DNA of 64,000 nucleotides from Ktedonobacter racemifer DSM 44963 (GCF_000178855.1 NZ_ADVG01000001.1:62001-126000), one strand, 5' to 3'. Positions 44,062 through 54,366 are shown, counted from the stretch's first letter. Made by a program: numbers and translations. The notes: generated by a model not told the origin, from the sequence alone.

Positions 44062-45309
44062 TCAGGAGAGAAGCGTCGAGCGCTTCAGGCGGAAAGGCTC
44101 AAGCGCGGCGGCACGCCGTGGCTGACCGAGCGACTCCGCCAGGAGTTGGCCCACGCGCATGGCAAAGGGCATACCATGTCCTGTAAAGCCACCTACCCCC
44201 CAGACACTGGGCAGAGCTGGCTCTTGATCAATAATGGGGATGTAATCTGGGGTAAAGGCCATCGTTCCGCCCCAGCGCTGCGCTACGCGCAGGTGCGCCA
44301 GGTCGGGAAAGAGCGTAGGAATCACTTGCTCAAGGGCGCCCTGCACCTCGGGCGAGGTCGTCTGCTCACGTACATTCACATCACGTCCAGGTGCTACGGC
44401 CCGGCAGCCGCCAATGACGATAGACCCATCCAGGGTCTGCTGCCCATATTCCTCGCTTGGCGTGAACGCGGCAAAGATCCCAGACTCAAAAATGCGCTGG
44501 GGAACCGGCTCATAGGCCAGCATCTGCCCGCGAATCGGTGTAATCAAGGGACGGAATGCGGGCAAGAGATCGCCCACCCAGGCGTTGGTCGCCACGACCA
44601 CCTGCCGGGTACGTATGCTTCCCGGTGCCGCCCGTACCACGACGTCTTCACCCTCGCTCGCCAACTGCTCAACCTCGGCCTGGAGGAAGCGTGCCCCGTG
44701 GCGTTGCGCCGCTCGCGCCAGTTCATGCACCAGGCATGCCGAATGCACCAGCCCACCCTGCGCCCACAAGGTCCCTCCCAAAATACGCTCACCCAGGCGT
44801 GTGTGGATACGCTCCTGTACCTCCTGGCGCGTCAACACCTGTACCTCGTACCCATCGGCCTCCTTGGTAGCGGCGGCGTGTACCAGGCCCTCCAATTCCT
44901 GCTCACTCAATGCCAGCCCGATATGGCCAGTTTCACGGTACTGGCAATCAAGCTGCTCTTCGACTATGACCTGGCGCAAGAGCGCCTGATTCTCCAGGGT
45001 GAGGCGCAGAATCGCCTGCGCGACCTGAGCGCCATGGCGCTTGATAGCGGAGGGATAGCCTTCCGCGAGGCCGATGGCGACAATACCCCCATTGCGACCC
45101 GTCGCGCCGTAAGCCAGGTGCGCGCGCTCCAGCAACACTGGCGCTCTGCCTGCCCTTGCCAGCCAGTAGCTGAGCGCGACGCCAACGATGCCGCCTCCAA
45201 TAATTACGATATCAGCATCAGCAGGAAGCTGACTCTCAAGCGGCAGCGCCTCTACAGTTTGCTGCCAATAGGAAATAGATGTGTGTTCGGGGTCCACTGG
45301 GGTTTGCAA
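44062..45309 (-). CDS. FAD-dependent oxidoreductase, glycine/D-amino-acid oxidase type
   Basis: A 415-residue DAO-family enzyme. The FAD-binding GxGxxG motif is ADIVIIGGGIVGVALSYWLA near residue 34. YGATGRNGGIVAIG is the typical second FAD contact, and WGGTMAFTPDYIPIID and GGFTGHGMPFAM lie near the C-terminus. The start is TTG at 45309, with AAGGAG eight bases ahead; a GTG slightly inside is an alternative. It would oxidise an amine or amino acid, with the substrate unknown. The next gene upstream on the strand is an alpha/beta hydrolase, some 140 bp away. Confidence 0.88.
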   Translation of the reverse strand: MQTPVDPEHTSISYWQQTVEALPLESQLPADADIVIIGGGIVGVALSYWLARAGRAPVLLERAHLAYGATGRNGGIVAIGLAEGYPSAIKRHGAQVAQAILRLTLENQALLRQVIVEEQLDCQYRETGHIGLALSEQELEGLVHAAATKEADGYEVQVLTRQEVQERIHTRLGERILGGTLWAQGGLVHSACLVHELARAAQRHGARFLQAEVEQLASEGEDVVVRAAPGSIRTRQVVVATNAWVGDLLPAFRPLITPIRGQMLAYEPVPQRIFESGIFAAFTPSEEYGQQTLDGSIVIGGCRAVAPGRDVNVREQTTSPEVQGALEQVIPTLFPDLAHLRVAQRWGGTMAFTPDYIPIIDQEPALPSVWGVGGFTGHGMPFAMRVGQLLAESLGQPRRAAALEPFRLKRSTLLS

Positions 45310-45452
45310 GCGGCCTACTCCTTCCTCATGAGCGCGAGCGGCTCTGACTCATCAACAGTCATCATGCCACAAGCATATGGCACTAGCGCCCCCTCGTCAA
45401 GGGAAGGTGCAACCGGTATGATGGATGACACTGTTCTATACGCGCCTCCCCG

Positions 45453-46517
45453 CTAACTCAACTGCTTCCGCATCCAGTCCGCCTGCTGTGGGCGATGCTT
45501 ATAGGGGATGTTGTTGCAGACGTGATTCCCATCCGCAAAGAACCAGAGTTCGGCGTTTGCTCCGGCCTCGGCCGCAATACGCTTTCCATGTTCTGGAGAA
45601 ACCAGCCCATCCTGCCCTCCCTGAATGGCGAGCAATGGACATTGCACGCGTTCCGCAACTCCTTGCAGGGAGAACTGTTCCAGTCTTTTGACTGCCTCTT
45701 CCTCGCTTGCTGCTTTGAGACGAAAAACCATGGCATCGCGACTGAGCTGTGGGCGTCCGCGAAAGTTCTCAAGCTGATTGTAGGCGCCACAATTTTCAAT
45801 TGTCGCCTTGACGCGCTTTTCAAAGGCCGCGGCCCGCACAACGTAATGGCCTCCAAAACTCACTCCCATCAAGCCCACACGCCTGGCGTCTACATCTGGT
45901 CGACGCTCCAGGTAATCAATCGCATAGCGAATGGGTACCTCATAGTCATGACGCATGGCGTGCTCAAACTCCATCTCGCCCTGACCAGGGCCATCAATGG
46001 CGAGGACCGCCATCCCGCGTCGCAGGAAGTCCTCGCCGTAAACATGCAATTCCTCTTTCACTGAGTCCAGACCTGGCACCAAAATGACAACAGGAGGGTG
46101 AGGCGCATACCAGGGTTTGCGCAAAATACCATACATCGTGGCGCCACCCTCATAAGGAATGGAGACCCGCTCGCCGGGAAAGAGGAAGTATGGCAACGCG
46201 TGCTGATAGTCACGCACCACATGCTCATGGGCGTTCCGCAGTTGTCGCGTATCCTGGACAAAGAGATACTTCCCAAAGTGATAGCACATGGCCGCTCGGA
46301 AATAGTGCTCACCTGCTGTCTCATAATATCCTCTGGTTTCAGCGTCGGCGCCCAATTGTTCGTGTATGGCGCCGCAGTCGGCCCATGTCTGACACCACGC
46401 ATCCCATCTCTCAATACTGTTCGTAACCCGTGTGAAATCATTGACGTCAATGCCATTGGCAACAAAGCGAGGCGCCCAGTTTGTAATGGCGCTTTGAACG
46501 CGTGCGTCTCTCTCCAT
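45453..46517 (-). CDS. Alpha/beta hydrolase, dihydropseudooxynicotine-hydrolase-like
   Basis: A 354-residue serine hydrolase with an N-terminal helical cap of ~120 residues. The nucleophile elbow is LMGVSFGGHYVV, the acid is in AIQGGQDGLVSPEHG and the histidine in FADGNHVCNNIPYKH. The long N-terminal part and the phrase VPGLDSVKEEL put it close to the C-C bond hydrolases of the 2,6-dihydropseudooxynicotine hydrolase / FrsA type. No signal peptide is seen. The substrate is not known. Behind it, at higher coordinates, lies the structured repeat region. Confidence 0.85.
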   Translation of the reverse strand: MERDARVQSAITNWAPRFVANGIDVNDFTRVTNSIERWDAWCQTWADCGAIHEQLGADAETRGYYETAGEHYFRAAMCYHFGKYLFVQDTRQLRNAHEHVVRDYQHALPYFLFPGERVSIPYEGGATMYGILRKPWYAPHPPVVILVPGLDSVKEELHVYGEDFLRRGMAVLAIDGPGQGEMEFEHAMRHDYEVPIRYAIDYLERRPDVDARRVGLMGVSFGGHYVVRAAAFEKRVKATIENCGAYNQLENFRGRPQLSRDAMVFRLKAASEEEAVKRLEQFSLQGVAERVQCPLLAIQGGQDGLVSPEHGKRIAAEAGANAELWFFADGNHVCNNIPYKHRPQQADWMRKQLS

Positions 46518-46639
46518 CTCACGCTGCCTTTCTAAAACTACTCAAATGTGCTCACACACACTCGAATAGGCTCAATTGCTGCGCTTGACCCTCACAGGAA
46601 GCCCCCATGACTTCTACGCCGCTTTGGGTCGCCTGCAGC

Positions 46640-48620
46640 ACACCGCACTCAGGACCAGCCTGAGTGTGTGGCCCTCGCCGGGCAAGGAACCTCATCAAGA
46701 TGTTGTAGAGTAGACGGTAAGCGAGGTTCCTTGCGGACCTTTTCCTGCCGTCCCTCCCCAAACCGTGCTTGCGAGTTTCCCCGCACACGGCTTTCCAGTT
46801 TCTTACTGCTTCGTGGAGGTAGGCATTACGCATCTCGCGTACCACTCCGTTCACAGTAGTACTCCCTGTTTCCCTTCCCCATGTCTCAGGCATTACCCTG
46901 AGCGTTTGAGGTAGGGTAAGAGGCCAAGTCCCGATTGCTCGGGAGCATCAACCCCTCCCCTCCGAACTCCACGTGCACCCTTTCGATGCATGAAGCTCTC
47001 CAGAGGCCAGTGTCTTTTCAACACCACTCCCACAGTGGTCTTCTGACACATCCGTGTCAACCACCATTTTTGAGTGTGGCCTCCTGCAACCCTTTGCTGG
47101 GTACATACCCAACTCGTATGGTCGCTCCGTCACCATGCCCCTTACGGGGTTTAGGCGATCCCTTAGTTCCATCAAATGTCTCAGTCTGTACGTAGGTGCC
47201 CATTTCGTCATTTCCCTCTCCGTGAGGGCTGGCTCCAACGAGAGCTTGTAGGGAAAGTAGTACCGTTCCCCTACACGTTGGACACAGGCGATAGTCCCTT
47301 CTCCTGTGGGCTGCTCCATTTCCGCCGTGACTTGAATTCAGCCAATCAAGACTTCACCCTATACAGCTTCACTGATGAGCCTCTGGCTCCTGGGACTGGA
47401 GCTTCACTCACCTTTGACACGACATGCTATTTTCCCCCCACGCCTTTCGGGTGAAGGTGTCCCCGCTCTCTATGAGAACGGGTAAGTCGCTGTGTTACTC
47501 ACCTTGCTCTAGTGAGCTTACCCCGACGGGTAAGGGAGACATTTGTGGCACAAAGGCGATGAAGTAGACCGCCAGCGAGGTACTGATGCTGTCCCGACCT
47601 GCCTGATATTTCAGGTGGTTTCCTGGACTCAGCCCTTTTCCAACGGTCTCTTCCCGAACCCAGCGGGCCACTTTCATGGCACTGTAGCTCTCCAGAACCC
47701 TTTGCCTCGTTGCGCAAAGATCGTGTGGCCCATCCAGGCCAACCTCTGCCGCTGAGACGAGTTCCTGGGACCCTTCGCCCTGTCTGTGTCTTTCTCACAG
47801 GCCCCGGCGGAGCGTGACTTCCGCGACTACTTCGGTCCCTCTGTACCCATACACCTCGCGGTGGTTAGGGCAACCCCAAGTTGCCTCCAAGAATCTCAGT
47901 TCGTGCTCCAGGTGTCCTTTACGTCTTTTCCCGTTCCGTACGGGTAGGCTTCGACGGAAGCTTTGCAGGGAAGTAGTACCGTTCCCGGCAACGTCGAACA
48001 CAGGCGCTAGTACCGTGTCCTGTGGGCTGCCCCAATTCCGCCTTGACTGGGCTTCAGACAATCAGTCTTCACCATACACGACTTACCTGATCGGCCTCTG
48101 GCCCCTGGTACTGGGACTTCACCGACCTTCCTGACAACATGCTACGGTCCCCTCATATCTTTCGACTGAAGGTAAGTTGCTGGTTTATCCACTTCGCTTC
48201 AGTGGACTCACCCCGACGGGTGAGAGAGGTTCTTGTGCCACATGGGCGCACCACTACTATGAAAACTCCGTCGCCTTGAGCCTCTCGGCTTTTAGGCGAT
48301 CCCGTATTTGCGCACATGAGACGTTTAGTGCGTTTAGGTGCCCATTTCGTTTCCTTCAACCAGTTCCTTACTGGTCGTCTGCTGGAGAGAGCTTCCGTAC
48401 TCGCCGTCAATGAAGTACGTAATCCAAGCAGCGTCACTACAGGTATGGTGTGACGGGCCAATAGTTAGACCACTGGAAACTTGGGTTCAGCCAATACAGG
48501 TTTCACCATACGCACAGGACTTGCGGTGCATCACGTTACATACCTTCACGTTTAACCGCGTTCCCAACATGCTTCTTTCCCCTTTGAGTTTTCCCGCTAG
48601 GTAGGTTGGGTGTCCTTGAG
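46640..48620 (-). other. Tandem structured non-coding region with group II intron-like motifs
   Basis: Two kilobases with no plausible gene but strong internal repetition. Blocks shared at a ~715-bp step include GGGAAAGTAGTACCGTTCCC-like (47251-47270 and 47967-47986), ACACAGGCG (near 47280 and 48000) and GCCTCTGGC-CCTGG (47380 and 48093). GGTGCCCATTTCGT recurs at 47196 and 48337, and ACCCCGACGGGT at 47520 and 48210. On the minus strand, 46952-47001 and 46751-46797 each give the pattern GAGC...GAAA...GCACG...GTT(C/T)GG(A/G)G(A)GGG found in bacterial group II introns. No reverse transcriptase is present. Group II intron remnants, perhaps nested, are the best reading; the guide-RNA region of the adjacent tnpB is an alternative. 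Confidence 0.45.
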
Positions 48621-48644
48621 GCATTACTCTCAGCCTCACTCCTT

Positions 48645-49395
48645 TCAAAGGAGGATCTCACGTGTGCCGAAACGGCGCACGACGGCGCTATTGTCGTCTC
48701 GATCCATGCTGAGTCCACATTCCGCGCATGTATACGTTCGCTTCCACAGTGGCATGGCTTGCAAATTCCCACAGCCACTACACTGCTTGGACGTGTTGCG
48801 CTCGTCTACGAATTGAAGCTCTTTCCCATACAACTGACATTTATATTTGAGTATCTGAACAAAGGCATACAAGCCCCAGTCATTGTACACTGCCCGATTG
48901 AGGGCCTTCTTGCGCTCCTGATGCTCTTTCATGACCATTTGTCGTTGGGAAAGATCTCCTACTACGACAGTTCTCTCAACCAATCGTCGTGCGATAAGAT
49001 GCGATGCCTTTTTTTGTTACGCTTCCTCTGCGAAACGCGTTTATACACCTTGCTCAAATGAAGGTAGCGACGAGATTTCTTCTTGCACTTACTGCGTTTT
49101 GAGCGAAGTTTATCCAATTGTTTATTGTACCAACGTGAACCTTTGAACCCGCCAATATGATAGGTTCGGCCCTCTTCATTGACGCCAGTTGCCAACGTCT
49201 TGATGCCCAGATCGAAGGCCACGGTATCGCCATCACGTTTGGCTTCCTCAGGCTCTCGATAGCTGAAGGAGGCATAGTAGTTACCCCTGCCATCGCGACT
49301 AATGGCTACCTCTCGAATCTCACGCTCCTTTATGTATGCGCTTGCCAGCACCGTCTGCTCAGGTATTCGAAAGAGTCCCGCCCAGGTACAGGCGC
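48645..49395 (-). pseudogene. tnpB: TnpB (IS200/IS605 OrfB), truncated and frameshifted
   Basis: The C-terminal two thirds of a TnpB in two frames. The first piece has VAFDLGIKTLATGVNEEGRT (RuvC Asp); the frame shifts near 48970, and the second has RTVVVGDLSQRQMVMKEHQE and the zinc ribbon CSGCGNLQ...CAECGLSMDRDDNSA. The N-terminal third is missing, cut exactly where livF ends, so the element landed right behind livF. It is distinct in sequence from the intact tnpB at 4863. Confidence 0.8.
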
Positions 49396-50081
49396 GCAAT
49401 TTCGGGATTGTTCAGGACTTCGGTGTGTGTTCCCGTCAAACGCACTTGCCCGTTTTCCAGCACAATACCCTGATTCGCCAGGCTCAGGCCAGTGCGTGCG
49501 TTCTGCTCTACCAGCACAATTGTCCTGCCGTTGCTCTGTAAGAGGCGAATCGTCTCGATGACGTGTTTGAAGGTATGGGGATCGAGGCCCATCGATGGCT
49601 CATCCAGCAGGATGATGCGTGGATCAAGCATCAGGCAACGCGCGAACTCAACCAGGCGTTGCTGCCCTCCCGATAAGCTCCCAGCCTTCTCACGTGCTCG
49701 CAGTTTGACAAGCGGAAACAACGCTTGAATTTCTTGCAGGCGGTTCCTGATTAGCCGGGCATCCTTGAGCAGGTAGGCCCCAAGTTCGATGTTCTCATGC
49801 ACGGTCATGCTGGGAAAGAGGCTATGGCTTTGTGGGACCTGTACGATACCTAGAGTCAGGATCTGGCGTGGCGAGAGGCCTACAAGCGAGCGCCCATCGA
49901 AGGAGATAGCACCTTTCCGTGGCTTCAACAGGCCACTAAGTACCCGCAAGACCGTCGATTTTCCCGCGCCATTTGGCCCGACGATACAGGTCGTAGTTCC
50001 TTGCTCTATAGCGATATCAACCCCTTTGAGAATGTCGCCCCCATCGTAACCAGCATAGACATCACGAAGTTGTAGTAGCAT
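49359..50081 (-). CDS. livF: Branched-chain amino acid-type ABC transporter ATPase LivF
   Basis: A 240-residue ABC ATPase. It has Walker A IVGPNGAGKSTVLRVL, signature AGSLSGGQQRLVEFAR, Walker B PRIILLDEPSMGLDP and the switch His replaced by Gln in IVLVEQNA, as is normal for LivF. ATG 50081 stands four bases behind the livG stop with GGGAGA before it. It is the last gene of the importer, and its end abuts a tnpB relic. It drives uptake of branched-chain amino acids or another small acid with LivG, LivH and LivM. Confidence 0.93.
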   Translation of the reverse strand: MLLQLRDVYAGYDGGDILKGVDIAIEQGTTTCIVGPNGAGKSTVLRVLSGLLKPRKGAISFDGRSLVGLSPRQILTLGIVQVPQSHSLFPSMTVHENIELGAYLLKDARLIRNRLQEIQALFPLVKLRAREKAGSLSGGQQRLVEFARCLMLDPRIILLDEPSMGLDPHTFKHVIETIRLLQSNGRTIVLVEQNARTGLSLANQGIVLENGQVRLTGTHTEVLNNPEIARLYLGGTLSNT

Positions 50082-50085
50082 CTTC

Positions 50086-50817
50086 TTAGTCTCCCAGATA
50101 GGCTTGTAGAACGTCGGGATTAGCTCGCACCTCCGCTGGCGTTCCCTCGGCAATGCTGGTTCCACGGTGCATGACCGTAACCCGGTGGCATAATTCCATC
50201 ACGAACTCCATATTATGCTCGACGATCAGGAAAGTAACACCTCGTTGATTGAGGGTACGAATACGATCGGCCAGGTAATTGACCATGGTGGGGTTGACTC
50301 CTCCTGCTGGCTCATCCAGGAGAATTACCTGTGGTTCTGCAATCAGGATAAAGGCGAACTCCAGTAATTTCCGTTGCCCAAAGGACAGATTGCCCGCGGG
50401 CAAATCCTTGAGCGTGTGCAAGCCCACAAACTCCAGCAGTTCGAGTGCGCGTTGCCGCTCATGAGATGCGCTCCACCAGCGAAACATTCCCCTGAGATCT
50501 GTGCGTTGCACGGCCACGTGCATATTTTCAAGCACCGTGAGACGCGGAAAGATACGCGTCAATTGAAAGGTGCGCCCTATCCCCAGGCGAAAGATAGTGT
50601 CAGGTGCTTTATTCGTGATATCCTGGGCCTGGAAACGCACCTGCCCACTGTCAGCCCGCTCGTAGCCAGTAATAATATTAAACAACGTGGTCTTTCCTGA
50701 ACCATTGGGACCAATCAGCCCGGTAATCGTCCCCTGCGTCACCGAGAGCGAGCACGTGTCCAGGGCCTGAATGCCGCCAAAGGCTTTGTGCATATCCTGG
50801 ATTTCTAAGCAATTCAT
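50086..50817 (-). CDS. livG: Branched-chain amino acid-type ABC transporter ATPase LivG
   Basis: A 243-residue ABC ATPase. Walker A is LIGPNGSGKTTLFNIITGY, the signature is AGNLSFGQRKLLEFA, Walker B is PQVILLDEPAGGVNP and the switch is LIVEHNMEFVM. The C-terminal end AEGTPAEVRANPDVLQAYLG is typical of LivG. The start overlaps the livM stop by four bases. It forms the ATPase pair with LivF. Confidence 0.94.
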   Translation of the reverse strand: MNCLEIQDMHKAFGGIQALDTCSLSVTQGTITGLIGPNGSGKTTLFNIITGYERADSGQVRFQAQDITNKAPDTIFRLGIGRTFQLTRIFPRLTVLENMHVAVQRTDLRGMFRWWSASHERQRALELLEFVGLHTLKDLPAGNLSFGQRKLLEFAFILIAEPQVILLDEPAGGVNPTMVNYLADRIRTLNQRGVTFLIVEHNMEFVMELCHRVTVMHRGTSIAEGTPAEVRANPDVLQAYLGD

Positions 50818-51875
50818 AGATTGGCTCCCTCTTTCGTTTCCACCTCCGGGCTTCCATCTTCCCCTGCTGTAGGCCTATGACGCGCTATGCTCATCGTGCG
50901 ATCTCGTTCCTGCGCTCGCACGGCCTGAAATCTGCTCCACCGCGCCTGGAGCGAGGGGACAATGCCCTGGGGCAAAAGCAGGATCACCACCAGGAAGAGT
51001 GCGCCATAGACGATCAGATAGTAGCCGTTTTGCCCGTACGCCAACGCAAAATATTGCTGCGTTGGTTCCAGGATCAAGGCCCCCAGGAGCGGACCCGTAA
51101 TGGTGCCCAGCCCCCCGAGAAAAGCCATCAAGGCGATGGCAATATCGAACATGGGATCAAAGGCCGTCGCGGGATAGACCGCTTCGACAAAATACGCCCA
51201 GATGGCGCCCGCCATCCCAACGATCAACGCGGCAAGCGCAAAAGCGAGCAACTTGGATATTCCAGTCTTTACGCCCAGGCCAAGCGCGCGATCCTCGTCA
51301 TCGCGAATTGCCAGCAGGCCCAGCCCATATTTTGAGTGGCGTACTCCCCAGGAGATCGTCAGCGTTAGCAGAAGCAGCGCCAGTGTGACATAGTAGAAGG
51401 GAATATTAAAGAAATCACCGCCCCAATCGAGGGGAATGGGGAGACTGAGACCCGTAGAGCCTTTCGTAAGCCAGGAGAGGTTAAAGGCCAGTAACTGGAT
51501 AATAAAAAACATGGCAATCGTGATCACCACAAAGGTATGGCGCCGTACACGTAATGCAATCCAGCCCAGGGGGATGGCAATCAATGCCGCAATGACCCCT
51601 GCCAGGGGGACCAGGAGAAAGGGTTCGTAACCACCGGCAATATGCCAATCCTGGCAGAGGATAGCTAGTGTATAGGCACCCAGGCCAAAGTAGGCGGCAT
51701 GGCCCAGGGCAATATAGCCCGTATACCCGGCGAGAATATTCCACCCACTGGTTGCGACCGCGAAGATGAGCGTGAAGACCGCGATTGTAGTCACGGTAGG
51801 ATCAGAGAAGAGGAGTGGGAAGGCACAGGCAAAGACCAGGAGTATCCCCCCTCCCACAAACGTGGCGATCCTCAT
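50814..51875 (-). CDS. livM: Branched-chain amino acid-type ABC permease LivM
   Basis: A 353-residue permease with about nine to ten membrane segments and the LivM phrase GYTGYIALGHAAYFGLGAYT near the start. The conserved cytoplasmic loop reads SKYGLGLLAIRDDEDRALGL. ATG 51875 follows AAGGAAGAAAGCA and overlaps the livH stop by four bases; the longer open frame to 51965 lacks such support. The C-terminal tail is hydrophilic and a little longer than usual. Confidence 0.93.
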   Translation of the reverse strand: MRIATFVGGGILLVFACAFPLLFSDPTVTTIAVFTLIFAVATSGWNILAGYTGYIALGHAAYFGLGAYTLAILCQDWHIAGGYEPFLLVPLAGVIAALIAIPLGWIALRVRRHTFVVITIAMFFIIQLLAFNLSWLTKGSTGLSLPIPLDWGGDFFNIPFYYVTLALLLLTLTISWGVRHSKYGLGLLAIRDDEDRALGLGVKTGISKLLAFALAALIVGMAGAIWAYFVEAVYPATAFDPMFDIAIALMAFLGGLGTITGPLLGALILEPTQQYFALAYGQNGYYLIVYGALFLVVILLLPQGIVPSLQARWSRFQAVRAQERDRTMSIARHRPTAGEDGSPEVETKEGANL

Positions 51876-52750
51876 TGCTTTCTTCCTTCCCTTCGTCCAA
51901 ACAATCCCTGGGGGCGCAACACCAGGATGAGCACCAGCAGGAGAAAGAAGACGGTATTGGCCCACACCGGGGACCAGGTGACGGCGGTAACGTCCTCGAT
52001 CACCAGCATGCCGACAGAGGCTGCAAGGGCACCGGTTAAACTCCCCATCCCTCCAAAGATAATAATCGCGAGCAGGCGCGAGATCAGGTCATAGGCGCTC
52101 CCTGCGTTGAAAGTATTGGTCGCGCCAAAGGCCATGCCCCCGGCGGCAGCTAGCGAGATCCCAATGCCGAAGGTAATCATCGAGACGTACTCGACATCGA
52201 TGCCAATCAGTTCAGCCGCTGTCCGGTTCTCCATAGCCGCGCGCATACTGCGTCCAAAGCGCGTACGGTAGAGCAGCAGATAGAGCGCTCCCAGCAGCAG
52301 CACCGCCAGCAGGAAGCCAAACACATAAATGTAGGAGAGATAGAAATTGCCTATACGAAAAGATGCAGTTACATACCAGGCATGTAACTGGACATAGTCC
52401 GCTGAGAAGAGCAGGTTGAGGATGCCTTCGATGATGAGGGCAATGCCAAACGTTACCAGGATAGACAACATGGTGCGATCCCGCTTGATCGGGCGAATAA
52501 AGAGCCACTCAAGCACGATGCCCAGGAGAAACAGGCAGGGCATCGTGATGAGTAAGCCCAGGAATAAATCGATGTGTAGCTGTTGCTCCAGAACATAGCT
52601 CAGGTACGCTCCCAGGATCACAAGCGCCCCCTGCCCGATATTGATAATATCCATCACACCAAATACCAATGTCAGCCCCGATGCCATTAAGGCATACACG
52701 CCACCCGTTAAAATTCCCGTAATGATGGCCTCTATAATAATGCCGACCAT
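51872..52750 (-). CDS. livH: Branched-chain amino acid-type ABC permease LivH
   Basis: A 292-residue permease, with eight or so membrane segments. Typical phrases are GGVYALMASGLTLVFGVMDI-INIGQGA at the start, GRSMRAAMENRTAAELIGID in the coupling loop and IIFGGMGSLTGALAASVGML. ATG 52750 is immediately behind AAGGAGGCTGT. It is the first gene of the four-gene permease/ATPase unit, 170 bp behind the binding-protein gene, with two hairpins between them. Confidence 0.94.
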   Translation of the reverse strand: MVGIIIEAIITGILTGGVYALMASGLTLVFGVMDIINIGQGALVILGAYLSYVLEQQLHIDLFLGLLITMPCLFLLGIVLEWLFIRPIKRDRTMLSILVTFGIALIIEGILNLLFSADYVQLHAWYVTASFRIGNFYLSYIYVFGFLLAVLLLGALYLLLYRTRFGRSMRAAMENRTAAELIGIDVEYVSMITFGIGISLAAAGGMAFGATNTFNAGSAYDLISRLLAIIIFGGMGSLTGALAASVGMLVIEDVTAVTWSPVWANTVFFLLLVLILVLRPQGLFGRREGRKQ

Positions 52751-52839
52751 ACAGCCTCCTTCTATGGGCTGGAAGATGGGTAATCCCTCCCCTGTTAGCG
52801 CAAGCGTTATCAGGGGATAAAGCATCTGTAGAGATGAGC

Positions 52840-52914
52840 GCGCCTGCCATCTGTTCAGTACTCGGAAGATTGGCAGGCGCCACTCCTGCCAGACGCAACG
52901 ACGCGTCTGGCAGG
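52840..52914. terminator. Paired stem-loops between binding protein and permease genes
   Basis: GCGCCTGCCA (52840-52849) pairs with TGGCAGGCGC (52871-52880); CCTGCCAGACGC (52885-52896) pairs exactly with GCGTCTGGCAGG (52903-52914). Neither has a T run. In importer operons such stem-loops behind the binding-protein gene lower permease expression and protect the upstream mRNA, which probably applies here. Confidence 0.6.
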
Positions 52915-52923
52915 AACAGCATA

Positions 52924-54174
52924 CTAGGGCCAGTTCGGTTTAGGATAGACAGGTTTCGCCGTGGCAATGCTGGCCGGATAGACACGCTGCACGGCCCCAC
53001 CCTGCCACTGGAAGGTAAAGCCCTTGCCATCGACGTTCTCGCCTACGTCGTTGAACTTTACATCCCCTTGCAGCGTCTGGAAGGTGTTGCCCGCGTGCAA
53101 TGTGGCGAGCAATTGCTTATTGTCGATACTATGAGCCTTGTTCACGGCTTGTGCCAGGACCTGCCCTGCCGCGTAGGCCTCCGCCGTATCGGCGCTGATC
53201 TGATCAGCTGTCCCGCCATATTTAGCGATATAGTCTTGGACCATCTGCGCATTTTGATAGGTCGTCAGCCCTGGAGCCCAGGCATTTGGAAAGAAGATGC
53301 CTTCCGCAACGGAGGCGCCTCCTATGGGGCCGGTAAATTGCGCTCCCTGGTCAGGCCCAGCGGATGCAACAATAGCCTTGGGGTTAAAGTGCTGCTGCTT
53401 GAAGGCCTGCACATACGCGGTCGCGTCGGGGAGCATCGAGCCTAACACGACGAGTTGCGCATTAGAGGCGATGATCTTCTGCGCGATGGGAGTAAAGTCG
53501 GTGGTTTCTGCCGGGTACACCTGGTACGAAGCGGTTTTTACGCCCCCTTGTTCCAGTAGCTGGCGCGCCCGGTCGATCATGGGCTGTGTAAAAGGATCGT
53601 CTTCCGTCGCATAGGCCACTGTCTGTGGTCGCTGGTCAGCTGGCAGCGAGAGGATATATTCGACAAAGCTATCCATCTGATTCACAATAGGGGCGGTGAC
53701 ATCAAAAATATTATGTAAGCCCTGGGTAAAGACCGAGGGACCGCCACCAGAGCCTTCCAGCATGGCATAGCCATAGCGATTCGCCACCACGGATGCTGGC
53801 TTGGTTAAGAGTGTTGAATAGGGGCCGAAGACAAGGTCGTCATGGTTATTGGTAATCAGCTTCTGATAGTTGGTAACAACCTGGGTTGTATTGCTCCCAT
53901 CAGAGAGAAAATCCAGCTTTACCTGGCGCCCAAGCAGCCCACCATTTTTATTCACGGTATCGGCCCATAACTGATAGCCTTGCTCGGTCGCCTTGCCATC
54001 GGCGGAGAAGTCGCCTGAGAGCGAGACAGAGACGCCGATTTTGATGGGCGCCTGAGACTGGGTATTCGTGGCTGTATTATTCTGCGTGCAGGCGCTGCAC
54101 ATCAGCAACACTACCATCAAGAGCGCCAGCAGTGGAAGCCTGTTGCGTTGCCAGAAAGTGTGTCGTCCTACCAC
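52924..54174 (-). CDS. Branched-chain amino acid-type ABC substrate-binding lipoprotein
   Basis: A 416-residue periplasmic-binding-protein type I (Peripla_BP_6) lipoprotein of the LivK type. A basic start and hydrophobic run (LPLLALLMVVLLMCSAC) end in a lipobox-like MCSAC. The mature part begins PIKIGVSVSLSGDFSADGKA. GTG 54174 is chosen because AAGGAG stands seven bases before it and the signal peptide then has normal length; ATGs at 54261 and 54246 are further out. It delivers the substrate to LivHM. The ligand cannot be read from sequence; amino acids, amides and aromatic acids are all known in this family. Confidence 0.9.
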   Translation of the reverse strand: MVGRHTFWQRNRLPLLALLMVVLLMCSACTQNNTATNTQSQAPIKIGVSVSLSGDFSADGKATEQGYQLWADTVNKNGGLLGRQVKLDFLSDGSNTTQVVTNYQKLITNNHDDLVFGPYSTLLTKPASVVANRYGYAMLEGSGGGPSVFTQGLHNIFDVTAPIVNQMDSFVEYILSLPADQRPQTVAYATEDDPFTQPMIDRARQLLEQGGVKTASYQVYPAETTDFTPIAQKIIASNAQLVVLGSMLPDATAYVQAFKQQHFNPKAIVASAGPDQGAQFTGPIGGASVAEGIFFPNAWAPGLTTYQNAQMVQDYIAKYGGTADQISADTAEAYAAGQVLAQAVNKAHSIDNKQLLATLHAGNTFQTLQGDVKFNDVGENVDGKGFTFQWQGGAVQRVYPASIATAKPVYPKPNWP

Positions 54175-54366
54175 GGGTGTTCTCCTTAGTACTGCAAAAT
54201 AATCGTCAAAAGATTGCCAGGGGGACGCTAGCGCCTTGCCTGACATTGTGGAAGTTATCATGCGCAATTGGTATGTGCGATGAATGACAAGTGGTGGATT
54301 GTATGTCCGCTTGCTTTCCCTCCTTTCATGCCTCGCGAGCCTACTGTATGAGGACGCCAGGAAGCA

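Noticed and set aside
46948..48461. Minus-strand frames of 88-123 codons in the repeated region
   Set aside because: They follow the RNA-like repeats, show no domain and differ in frame between repeat copies.
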